Below are positions 14,301 through 25,900 of a stretch of 64,000 nt of DNA, in pieces (within the stretch, counting starts at the first letter, position 1; each line of letters begins with the position of its first letter). Under the pieces are notes generated by a model. The model ran no database searches and was not told where the DNA came from. It was given only the letters and a program-made list of their open reading frames with translations. Source of the stretch: Litomosoides sigmodontis (Eukaryota > Nematoda > Chromadorea > Rhabditida > Onchocercidae); NCBI GenBank assembly GCA_963070105.1, contig OY718803.1, positions 8,661,823 through 8,725,822 on the forward strand. The letters are read 5' to 3'. Made by a program: the position numbers and the translations under genes.

Positions 14301-16225
14301 TGATTAGCGGTTAGTATTTAATTTCGCTAGATCCACTGATAGCAGTAAACATAGTTTTATTATTTCTTCTTATTATTATTCTTATTAATTATTATTACTA
14401 TTATTACTAATTAGTACTATTACTAATATCGGCATTGTTCATTAGTTATTTCTTACCCAAGAAAATTTTTCAATTGTAAAATAAAAAATTTATATTTACG
14501 TACGATTCCATCGTCCCGTTCGACGATCGGTAATATTGCGCACACATAATCTTAAATCATAGTTATCCTCAATAACATTAGCGGAGAAGCGTAACGACGG
14601 ATAGTAGTGTATACCCTGATCGTAAAGCCACGGATAAGTAAAAAGTACCCTATTTATGCCTGTTACATGAGCTAGTAATACCTCACGATCCAAGCGATCG
14701 CGATCTATTACCTGAAATCATTAAAATTGCCAAAAGAGCAAGAGAATCTGAAAAAAAAAATGCTTAACGCTCTTGCAGAAGACTCTAACAGATGACTGAT
14801 TATGTAATCATTAAATCCAATTTTGCTGCTTCGTTCACTACTCTTTTCTATTTGAAATGAGCCTTAGCTTTTCTTCCCTTTTTTTTGTCGAATAATTAGC
14901 TGAATTATTGAAATAATTTGGAAGAGACAGTTTGATTTTTTAGTGAAAAAAGAGAATGCTGCTACACACCTTCCGAAATGCTTCATTTGTCGGTAGGAAA
15001 AAAGTGTGAAAGCCATTCCATGCTGAACTGCCAAAAATTGCCAAAGCAATATCCGGCACACGATCAAGCACATCTCTCAACTCGCTGAAACACATGCTGC
15101 CATTTTTCAAAATACAGAAGATAAATTTTTCCTACGAATATTGAATTTCCAAACTTCACACATTTGATAGAAATCGTTTTCGCATCCATTTCCTCCAATA
15201 AACTAATTCGCGTTTAAATGCGCTACCTGAGATCACGGTTGTTGCAGGATCGTTCGAAGAACGACATCTTTTCTCTATCTCTTACAAACGAAAGTGCAGT
15301 TCCTGGATACGGTCGATGTCCAATTGGTGTACAAATTTTAAACAGATACTGTTGACCATTGATGACAGACCATTCACTGGTTGCATGATTGCAAAGCATC
15401 CCATTATTTGCAAAATAGGACTAAAATGAAATAAGAAAAAGTGAATAGGCTAAATAACATGATGAACATTAACAGCTATTTAAATAATAGTTGCAAGGCA
15501 TACATAATTTTCGGGATTATTTACAAACTGTGTTATGTACATGTATCCGCTATTGACCGTACTTCGGATAAGTGTTTGTTGATCCCATTTTCGATTTTCG
15601 CTAATCTCATAAATTTGTGTATCCACTAGAATTGGAAAAAGTTTCGCTTTAAAAATGAGGAACGAATAAAACATGTTTTCAGGCAGGAATATTTACCAGA
15701 TAATGAATAAAACGAAAGCACAATGGAGCAATTTTAAGCTTAATTAAATTTACATTGGAAGAATGAAACAAACAAACAAACAGCAATAATTTAAACAAAT
15801 TTGATTTTTCCTGTCAAACTAACCTATATGCGCCAGAACTTCCTTTTGGCTTAAAGCGCGAATATTCGGATTGACGATGAAGACGTCATCAACGGGAGCG
15901 AAAACTGTGATGGGCGCATTTGAATCTTTCATGTAAGCTAATGAAACTGTATATCGAGCACATAAAGTACGCCACTGCAAAAAGGAAAATACAATTAATA
16001 AGGTGACTTTTTAATTAGAAATTAAAAATAAATTTCTCAAATTTAAAATATGTTTGTCTTCATTGATCGTCTTTAATCTTGAAAAGACTGGAAAGTTTTT
16101 AAAACCTGTTGCAGGTTGCTCATTCGCTTTGTTTCCGTCCATAAGTCTGCTTCTTGTAGAGGAATAGCGACGAAAATGATAACAGTGATAAAAAGGAATC
16201 TTCCCGACGACTGATAAATGCTCAT
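11369..16225 (-). CDS. four-domain fasciclin (FAS1) cell-surface protein, probably GPI-anchored
   Basis: Thirteen exons join in phase: 16106-16225, 15824-15974, 15504-15625, 15227-15420, 14970-15084, 14504-14711, 13898-14049, 12789-12977, 12512-12644, 12274-12421, 12097-12214, 11812-11983 and 11369-11568. They encode about 673 aa. The N-terminus (RFLFITVIIFVAIPLQEAD) is a signal peptide. Four FAS1 repeats follow. Their first conserved boxes are ITVFAPVDDVF, HTFFLPTNEAF, VTFFAPYNEAF and FTFFVPTNEAW; their second boxes are GVVHIVDNVLG, GIVHYIDRVLG and GFMHMIDNVL. Repeat 1 (about 41-195) is the most degenerate and cysteine-rich. The C-terminus has small residues (ASSA), then a hydrophobic tail ending within 21 residues (FFIILLLIYIVSL). 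This is the usual GPI signal, though a short transmembrane anchor is also possible. FAS1 proteins act in cell adhesion. Architecture resembles insect fasciclin I. Confidence 0.88.
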
Positions 16226-17591
16226 TCGAAGTTTTTATTTTTTTCACATGCAAGAAATGCTCCAAACGAAATGGCAATTATAATCTGAAATAGTTTTACT
16301 TATATATCTCCCTCTCCTTTAAATACTAATAGTTGTGAAAGGAGCAACAATGTTTGAAGGATTTTTTAAAATGCAGCACCAACCTATTGGTCAAGTGATC
16401 GAGGAATTGCAGCGGAGCTAAAATTCACGTAAGCATTCAGGTACGGTAAGGTAAAATGAAAGAACCTTGAATCATTGTAAAGTGGACATGACGTCCAGAT
16501 GATTCCTCATACCACGAATGCAGCCGCTATCTCACCATCTATGAAGCGTACGTAGTGCGAGCAGTACACACGCACACACACACACACACACACACAGAGC
16601 CGTACGAGACGATGATTGCAGACAGCTCAGCGTCCACCTGCTTCGTAATGCCAAATGTAAACATTGGCCGTCGTACAATAATCAGGCAGCAGAGACGTTG
16701 CAGGGTGCGTTCTGCTCCATTAGCAGCTACTACCTGAGAAGCATCAGCTCCCTCTGAGGTACTGCAACACTTTTTGCCGTAAGGAGAAAGATGCATATTA
16801 TCCGGTTGGCGATCACAGTTGAGAAGGTCGAGACAGTCCTTCGCAAATAGGTGCCCGGGGGAGCGATCCGTTGACGATCAGAGTAATAGTGGTCACTTTT
16901 GTAAAATCATGATTCGTTCTTGGAAACGCATGTTGCAACGACACCTTACCTATGGAATATATGGGGAAGTAATTATGATATTTTTGAGAGAGGAGAGAGT
17001 TTAGCTTTAGAGGCTAATCCATTTTTAACGACATACTTGTCGATGCATTTTTGATTTTGGAATTGCTTTAATAGTAATCATTCATCGATGCGTGCTTGTT
17101 CCGTCCAATAACAAATTCAATTTTACTCTGCCAGTGTGGAACGTATCTGTTGCATTCCGTCCATATTGCTTCATCTGTAGTCTGCAAGTTCACGTGATCG
17201 GTGCGGTTGTGGCCAGAAGTGTGTGGGAGCGGTTGTTGGTTGAAGTCTCAGTGAGGTTAACCAACAGTTTTACCATTCCATGATTTCCTGTTTGAGAAAT
17301 TAGTGTGCTATTTTGGGGGAAGATTTGTGCTTGCGAATGTCTTTTAATTTTTCGTCATCGCGGAGACATTCCTTAGAAACGTGGTGCTCAGACTGGTCTC
17401 CCATCTAGGTCTCCCGTGCGGCATCTGTTTGCGTTTTGCTTATGAACAGGTCACATTATTTTGTGGGTTATAAGTTCTCGTTAGGAGAAGAAATAGTCAA
17501 GCATGGCATTAATGTGTCGCCACGTTTTTTTTTTGTTCGGTTCAGATACTGAGAATTAATTGTGTTGCTATTTTTCAAGCAAAGCGGCAAT
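16226..17591. promoter_or_regulatory. divergent intergenic region, FAS1 gene / COX7C
   Basis: About 1.37 kb between two start codons pointing away from each other, so it should contain both promoters. It includes a short CA run at about 16565-16596. This is one of the less AT-biased parts of the window around 16500-16900. I recognise no specific promoter element. Confidence 0.45.
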
Positions 17592-18197
17592 ATGAACAGA
17601 AAGTTGTTGAATTTGGCTCTAACATCTGCACGTCAATGTAGCTCAAAGCCGCCAGGTCGCAAGAGTTGGCCACGCCCGATGATGCTTGGTCCACAAACAG
17701 CTAGGCATCCGAAGTTTCCTGGATGGGCACTTTATGTAAGTTATATTTTATTTATATATGTTATATATTTATATATTCCTGTTTTTAAATACAGTGCATT
17801 TTGATTAAAGCGTTTGTTGAAGTATTCAATTACATATGAATTTTAAGATGGGTATTCACATCCTGCAAAGAGCTATCATCAAATCAATTTGTTTCCCTCC
17901 ATATTAATCTAAAATGTAGATAGCTCTGAAAAAGGTCGTATGAGTCGATCGTTACCTAATATAATGATGTTTTGAGTTTTCCTGGAATTGTTTCGTAATT
18001 TGGGAAGTGAGCTTACTCTTCGCAACCTGTATGAAAACATTAATACTATGTGTTTTTATATAATTCGATGTTTTTCTTTGCAGTATCTGCCAGTGACTGA
18101 TAACAAATATCTATGGTTTATAATCATGTCGCTGTTTCATTTCAGTGGATTTGCGTTACCTGTACTTGGCATCTGCAAGATGCTTAAAACGATGTAA
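17592..18197 (+). CDS. cox-7C: cytochrome c oxidase subunit 7C
   Basis: Two exons, 17592-17735 and 18084-18197, join in phase (TAT | TAT) and encode about 85 aa ending in TAA at 18195-18197. The N-terminus is basic and hydroxylated (MNRKLLNLALTSARQCSSK) and looks like a mitochondrial targeting sequence. The C-terminal half, LPVTDNKYLWFIIMSLFHFS then GFALPVLGICKMLKT, aligns by eye with the single membrane helix of animal COX7C (LPFSVENKW..., FATPFLVVRHQLLK). The protein is longer than the 63-aa human one because of the N-terminal extension. It is a nuclear-encoded structural subunit of respiratory complex IV in the inner mitochondrial membrane. Confidence 0.82.
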
Positions 18198-21100
18198 GGC
18201 AATAATTATAGTTGTCATAGTGCGATGATACTTTTTTCTGCGAATTAGTTTTATGAAAAGCTTTTCTAGAATGAAGGTACTTGTGATATCATGAATTAGG
18301 ATGGATAGTACTGGAGAGTGCATTTTAAACTAAAATCTTGAGTTTAAGTTTCTCTTCCACCCCTGCACTCTTGTATGTTTGTCTTTTTATTCTTATTTCC
18401 ATTATTCTTAATCAGAGTATGTTGACCGCACTTCATCAGTCACACAGTATAGCAAAGTTTTGTTAATGGATTCCAGTGCTGCCAAATTATATATATGTAT
18501 CTATATAACTCTAGTGTTAGAATTTCTAAGTAACAAAGGAGCGTTCAATTTTATTACTTTTTTTGATTTTTTTTGCTGTTGTTGATCCTTTCGTCCTAAG
18601 CATTTCACGTCTTACACGTTACATTTCAGGAATCACTAGCAGTGCCACTAGTGCTTTGCATTCTCTATTGGGAGATGAGTGGTTCAGAATTCATCTGCCG
18701 GATACATCATTTTTTGATTTTCTAGTTATTCCTTTGTAAAGAGATTTAAATGAAGGTGCTTGGTGATCAGTGAAATGGATCATTAGTATTCTTCGGAAGC
18801 TTATAATTAATTTTTTGTTCTAAAAACCAATTCTTCTAGTTTATATCGTTTGGATACCGTCAATTTTTCACCAAACTATCCGAAACGGCCTTGATTGTTT
18901 GGTGTCAATTTGTGTAATATGCATAAAAAATGTAGATTAAGTTACGGCCAAGCAGTTGGTCTGCAGTGTTAAACTGTAATAGTTGTTATGTAGATAAAGA
19001 CTTCATCTAGCGCTATAACTCAACTGGTTGAAAATTAATTTTCTTATTCCAACTCTGTTTCAATACGTGCATAGTTTACAATGGAAATGGAATTGGTGAA
19101 AAGAAATTGATATATTCCAGTGACATTTCATGGATTTAGTTGCCGTGCCGGAGATTGACTTTTCGAAAGAGCAAAAGATCAGCTTACTAAAATGCATTCG
19201 AAAATCCATTTTAACGTGATATTTTATGTTTGTCCAATGGTTTATGGAGCGGTCTTCTCAGCAAATACGCATGTATTCTTCAGTCCGCCCCTTCTATGAA
19301 AAACGGAGTCTCTCTTGCTCGATTGCGCATTGTGTTTCCATTGTAAAATTAAACATCCCTCCTACTTCATTTTCCTCCTTGACCATAAATAAAAGCTTTA
19401 CGATATTTTCTCTGAAAGAATATTTTCTGCCAATTTTTACATATTTCCTGAGCAGTAGTGATTCTTGAACACGAGAAGATTGCGATGATAATCACTGAAC
19501 CTCATCCGCTTCGATGTTTGTTGGGCTAGATGTTCCATTTGAATTGTTGGTAAACCATTTCATACCATCTTTTCTAGTCGAAGGACTGATCCTTTGAGGC
19601 TCCTTCATTTACATTATTCTCTCCAATTACTATTATTTCATCGTCTTGGAAACTCTCGAAAGGCCTTATTCTATTTCAACAAGTGTTTACCATGTTACTG
19701 TTGGAATTATTTCTGATAATACAAATTACCAATCTTGGTAAGTTTAAAAGTTACAAAGTAAAATGATCATCTAGCTTTGCTATGTCTCGGTTTTCAGAAG
19801 CAGAGGTCACCTTTCATCTTTTGAGTGGTGTCATATCCTCTTCAGGATATTCGATCTTCAAAGACTTTTTTCATCCGCCTTAAGATTTAAACGCTCATAG
19901 GATTTTGCTGATTACAAAATTCGAAAGTTCATTTCATATATCTGTTTATTTCATCACTTTTTCTTAAATATTTCTTTGATTGAAAGAAAGATTTATGTAA
20001 CATCTGACGTCGTAAATAACATTCATTTTAATTTCAAACATTAAAATTTGCTTCTAATTTTTTCTCCATCCAATTGGAACTATGATTGTACAAAATTTAT
20101 TGTGAAAATGATGTAGCCATAAAGATTTGAGGCTAAATGCGCAAGTGTAAATTGTGTACTTATTCCATCGGAAATGTGCACATAAGAATGAAATTTGAAT
20201 GATTAAAATGGACATTATCATTCCCGAAAGCTGCCTGAAATCCATTTGCGAAATTTCCATCGATGTAATATAATATGCTGTGAAAGAAGAGAGTGGACTG
20301 ACTGATTCATGAGGGGGAAGAATGCATGGAGCATTTTCATATAATAATTTGATTATGCACTCCAACCATCCATCATTTAGTGTAAATCAAAGTAATCTTT
20401 TGTTGTAAGCTATAAGCTACTAAAATGTATCAGTTTAACTTCCCGCGAATGAGACGAGGAGAAGGCATTTGAAAATTTTTGCAAAAATTTTCAAATGAAG
20501 TTATACTGCAGAAAATTGTAAAAGTAGCTTTATTGAAGTAATGAGAAGCAAAACACACACATATCATTCACTGTCAGTATTACCGTTTTTATCGCATAAC
20601 ATGATTGATAATGAATTTTAACAATTGTGAAATTTATAAATTTCTATTAAGCATTTTAGTGCACCAGTACGAAGCATTAGTTAACTAGCAGTAAATAATA
20701 ATATGAAATCAAAAAATAATTAGCTAGTTTTAAGCCATTCCTTTTTTTTTTTTATATTCCATGCTCTTTGATAGGTTTATCAAGTGGTGTTGTACTGCTC
20801 GTTTATAAGGTCAAATTACAATCAAACGGTCTTATTTTTCATAAATTTCCGTAACGTAGCAAAATAATTTTATATTATTATTTAGCTAGAATACTTTAAA
20901 ATATTAAGCAATGCTTGATCGGTTCACAAGCTTAAAGTTTAACAATGAAGATTTATTAGTGTAGTAGTCCAAAAAAAAAAAAAATTGCGCATTACTAGAA
21001 TTACTGACAGCTTTTACTAAGTTATCAGTAGGAAGACAAGAAATTGAAAGTTAGCATTGTGGCAAGGAAATTATAATTACCTGCAATGGAGGAAATATTT

Positions 21101-22926
21101 TGCCTTAATGAGTGAAAAAAGTTTGTTGCAAGAAGAGAAATGCTTCACCAAACAAAAGAAAAATCTCACATTAAACAATTGAAATTTTTTCCTTTGCTTC
21201 ATCGTTATTAGTTAGCATCGTTGTGTATAAGTGCATCTCTGCGAGGAAGCAGAGATTTTCATCAAAATTAAATGAAATTTTAAATAACTGCTTCTCATGA
21301 ATATCAAATAGTCAAATGAAAGTCCTCACAATCCACGTAATTCATTATAACATGCATTTCCATTTCATTTTGTGAATTTTTTTTTTGTTGTTTGCTCAGA
21401 AAAACAAATTTCTAGTGGATGCTGTATAAATGCGTTCGGCTTTTTTTTTTGAAGTGAAAAAAAGTGAAAAATAAAAAAAAAATTTTTATTTGATATTTAG
21501 GTTAATGAAATTGATATCATTTGGTTGTATGGTTGTGCCATTTCTACTTCATTTCGATTAGATTGAAATTACTTGAAAAAGTTTGCATAAATTTTTCTAG
21601 TAAGAAATTTTAACGCTCTAAATGTTTGTCGGTGTCTGTCACTCTTTTTTCCCTTTTTTTTTGTTTAATTCTCTAAAAGAAGAGAAAAGAGGATAAAAGT
21701 GGATAGCCAAGCTGCATAAAATAGGTTTTTGGTATTTGAAGCGAATAAGCAAGAGAAAATTGAGGACATCTCTAAAGAAAACAAAAAATTAAATCGATTC
21801 CAAAATGATTAAATTGAGAAAATTAGTAGCGTGAGAATTGAGCGCTGACCAGTACGAGCAGTGATAGTATCATTCTACGGTCTAAAATTATTAGAGATAA
21901 AGTGTCGCATGTATTGACTATTAATTTCTAATTGTAAGGTTGGAAGGAAATTTTTTTTTTAATTTATTTATCTCAAAAGTGAAAGTCAAATTTGTCAAAT
22001 TTGAAATTTATTTATCCCGGCAGAATAAAATTGAATAATTGGATGAGATGAATTCAATTGACTAATTATTTGTCATACTTCACTATTGCACTACAAGCTA
22101 CAAGCTAAGTTTGAATTATTAGCAATTCCAGAATTCTGGTTATAAACTATTTTTCAAGTTTCAATTTAATTTCCATTAGTCTAATAATGAAAAAAAAGCG
22201 ATGAATAATATTAAATTTTATTATGCAAATAAGCATGTGGCAAAAGAGTAAAAATAGTAAGTGAATAGAATTTTAGTGCAAAGTATTAAATTCATATTTT
22301 GATCTAATTAATTATCGATTATCGTTATCGATGATATACAACGAAATATTTTTCAGCAAACTACAATTTCATTTTCTCTAACAAATTATCGATTAAATTG
22401 AGTAAAATCATTTTGTGTGAAAAGAAACGATTGATAATTGATAATAAATCGTAGCGATTTTGGATCACATTTGGTGTTCACTTTTCAGCGTATTAAACAT
22501 GGAAGAGAAGGAAGCGTTCGAATTTAAATATCTCTTCATTTTTTTTCCAAATTGATTCTTTTAATGATTCAATTTGATTTAGTTTAATTTACTTCTCTTC
22601 CTCTTTTTTTCCAGAAAATTGAGAATGCTAAAGACAGTTTAGGAAAATTCAATGATCCCTTTCAGAAGGCGACGTTTACGACTTTTGCATTAGAAGGAGA
22701 GCTACGATGAAATAACTTTCGGAGAGCGATTTACAAAAATTATCAGACTGAATAAATTGTTAATGAAAAGAACTTCTATAATTTCAATAATTATTATTGT
22801 TCATTTAAAAAAAAAAGGATAAAATTTCAAAGTCAATGAAAGAGATTTCATGCTGCAGCAGTTAAACTTGCTTCATTTTTTTTCCGAAAAAGTTTTACGC
22901 AAGTGGTTTAGGATGTTTCATTATAG
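18198..22926. other. intergenic region upstream of the Ig-domain gene
   Basis: About 4.7 kb of AT-rich sequence between COX7C and the first exon I can support for the RIG-5-like gene. The missing first exon(s) of that gene, including its signal peptide, probably lie here or in the introns nearby. I could not fix them. The only clear structural element is a 32-bp palindrome at 20466-20497. Confidence 0.5.
20466..20497. repeat. perfect 32-bp palindrome
   Basis: The left arm is CATTTGAAAATTTTTG and the right arm is its exact reverse complement, with no spacer. The match stops at the next base on each side. It lies in the gap between COX7C and the Ig-domain gene. Confidence 0.95.
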
Positions 22927-25900
22927 CCTGCGGTAGGCAATCGATGCCGACATTCGTTGAACCTGTAATGGAGAATGTTACCGCGGTCAAAGGTCAAGAT
23001 ATCGAATTTAGGTGTCAAATATCAAAGCTTGGCAAGCATATGGTATCACTTATAAAATTTCTCATGCATGAAGAATGAGAAAGATAGGAAATAACTGAAG
23101 TATAATTGCATAGATTTTTAAAAATCGGCAAAATCTTTGGTTAATTTTCAAACATTCCACTATACTTTCTAAATTAAAAAAAAAAACTCCAAAAAATCTT
23201 AAAATTATGTTTTTATTTCAAAATTAAATAAAGGCATGTGTCTTATTTTAAAAATGAAAGGATTAGCAATTAAGCTTTTCATAATTAACAAATCTATCAT
23301 AGATGTCTAGATGGAATTATTTCTGTTGAAGTATATGGGTATGGTTAGCAATGCCCGGAAATGTCCGACAGTGGATGTCCAACAGGATGTCCAGCAATGC
23401 GCAACATTGTTGAAACATCATGAATTAAAGAATCTATCGGAACTAAGCCTTTCAAGTTTTCCCTATTAGTTAGCTAATAAAAATTTTTTTAGCGCTTAAA
23501 TACATTCCTCACTCTTACAGGTAGCATTTGCTCGAGCAGACAAGCCGCCAAGACTTATCGCTTTTGATGAAAAAGTTTTCTTTAACTTTTTTTTTTCGGA
23601 ACATTTTATTGAATTTATGATAATTATATGGTCTTTTAATTTATCATTAAAATATGAATTAAGCAAATAATTTAAATTCAAATTTTAAGGTATTTCGACA
23701 ACGATACAAATATGAAATTAAGCGTGCACTGAATAGTAACGAATGGATTTTAATCATCAGAAATGTTCAAGTTAGACTTAAATTTATAGAAAAAAAGGAA
23801 ATTTCATTGAATAATGCTTGAACTATAAATTGCTTTAACTGTATTTTCAAACTCACTGATCGGAAAAAAAGATCCGTTTCAGGAAAATGATATCGGTGGA
23901 TACTCGTGTCAACTGAATACCAATCCAGTACGTTCAAAAACTGGTTACCTTCACCTCAAAGGTAAATGTGGTTTAGTCGTGAGAGGTTAAGCAGTGAATT
24001 AATGCTACGTATACAGTGTTGCCGACGATGATACTGTCTAAATGAGCAATGAGCTCCGTTATAGGACGTGTACCTGATCATCGTCACTTTACGTGTACTT
24101 TGACGGTATCGACTTTGACGGTTCACTTATGGTTACTATCAACTTTATGCTTGTCTATACGTTGACTTTATATGATAATTATGATAGTGTACTGATCATC
24201 ATCATGTACTGTTGACGTAGGATTTTAAGTACTGAAAGAGTGGACTTGGCCAATTTAATAAATCATTATTGAAATGAATGTATTAGAATAACTCTGTCCC
24301 TGAAAATTACTCATTGAAAGTTTGACAGTTCATTAGCTAATCATTTAGAGCTTATTATAGCTTCCTAAGATGTAGTTGCTGTGGAAGCTTTGTTGCTACA
24401 AAGGCAGTCCTATTCCTTCTGGCCAATTGTGGGAACTATTCCGGGATTAAATCCATCTCTCCGTATTCCGCTTTTCCGGACAAATTAACGGGCCGTTCTG
24501 TTCGGTAGCAAAACATGAATGTAAACAAAATTTTGTGCTCACAAGTGTCTCTGCTCTCTACACATTCTTTAGAAGGTAATATGGTATGCTAAACTACGGA
24601 ACCTGAAACGGTAAATTTGCAGCAAAGATCAAAGATTATAGCATACGAGTTGTGTATTAAAGTTTAACATTAATTACAAATTCTTCCACTAATTGGTTTC
24701 GCTTGTTTATTTGCTTATTTCCACAACCGTAAACACTCGTCAACGGTTAATTAGTATTAGCTAAAAATAAATCCATCAAATAAATGTTGCTTCTTTTGTT
24801 TGGCATTTCTTTCAAAAATTTTCTGTGAGCGCAAAACATTGAAATGTAGGATTTCTTCTTTCATTAAAAGAAGGGCAAAATTAAAGTATTACTTAAGATT
24901 TCTTTAGAGGTCAATGATTGCCAGTATAATGAAGTAATTTTTTTTTCATTTATCTTTCTTTCCGCTGTACATTGCTGTTCAGTTGTGGAACAACAAATGA
25001 ATTATTAAAGAGAGTAATAAGAAATAATTTCTACCCGCCACCACCTGCTGCTACTGCTGCTCACTTGAAGGCAGTCGATGGATATTTAAATTAATTAAGC
25101 AAATGAAAAGGTAGTGAAAAGACTTGCTACTGATGATGTAGTTTTTAGGAAAAGGCACATATACAAATTAATTATTCATTAATTTTCACTGCCACTTGAA
25201 AATTAATTTAGTTCAGGTAAGCTTGTATGCTTTTGACTAGAAAAGATTATGTATATTTGACATGCAAATTTTGGATTTGATTTCTCATTATCAAATTTAT
25301 CCAGCATTGTAATTCTTTTTGTGAGGAGAAAATATTTCAAAATAGATGACAAGCAATAGTTATACAATAATAGTTAAAACCTTGAGTAACACAGACTCTC
25401 AACACTGTCCGATCCTCCTGACCAGTGACCGATCAGATATGAAAGGAAATGTTGGTCGGAAGATGTGCTAAGGAAATTGCAAAAGTAATACTAGTAATTT
25501 ATCAAATTCACAAAAACAAGAAATTTTAGTGCCACCGTACGTAGCTCGAACAACAGCAACAACTGTAGAGGTACGTGAGGGGCAAAATGTCACCCTATCA
25601 TGTCAAGCGTTTGGTGATCCACCGCCAACAATTGTTTGGCGAAGGCAAGATCGACAAATTATCCGATTTAATGGCGCAACTGGTTACGGAGGTTAGTGAA
25701 AGTTATCGCTGTTGTTATCACAACGATTACAAATAGCTTCAGTTAGACATTTCAAGTGCGAACGAAAGTAAGTAGAATGTTGAAAGTTTAAAGTTATTAC
25801 TACTAGAATATGAAAATTTAAAAACATTTGCTAATTGTAGCAAGCGTATTCAATGGTTCCGATTTGACAATTACTGATGTAAGTCGCAAGCATATGGGTG

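Noticed and set aside
14500..14503. Donor CGTAC|GTAAAT in the FAS1 gene
   Set aside because: Its phase does not fit the next exon. The overlapping donor AATC|GTACGT four bases upstream does.
21505..21560. Short hydrophobic frame (MKLISFGCMVVPFLLHF) as signal peptide of the RIG-5-like gene
   Set aside because: It reaches a stop at once. The GT sites giving the needed phase 1 cut it to six or seven residues, too short for a signal sequence.
22616..22712. Acceptor-preceded segment as an extra first exon of the RIG-5-like gene
   Set aside because: Two frames stop early, and the open one has neither a signal peptide nor an obvious donor in the needed phase.
24000..24250. Transposon remnant in the large Ig-gene intron
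   Set aside because: Only short recurring words are seen. There are no terminal inverted repeats, target duplications or coding remnants.
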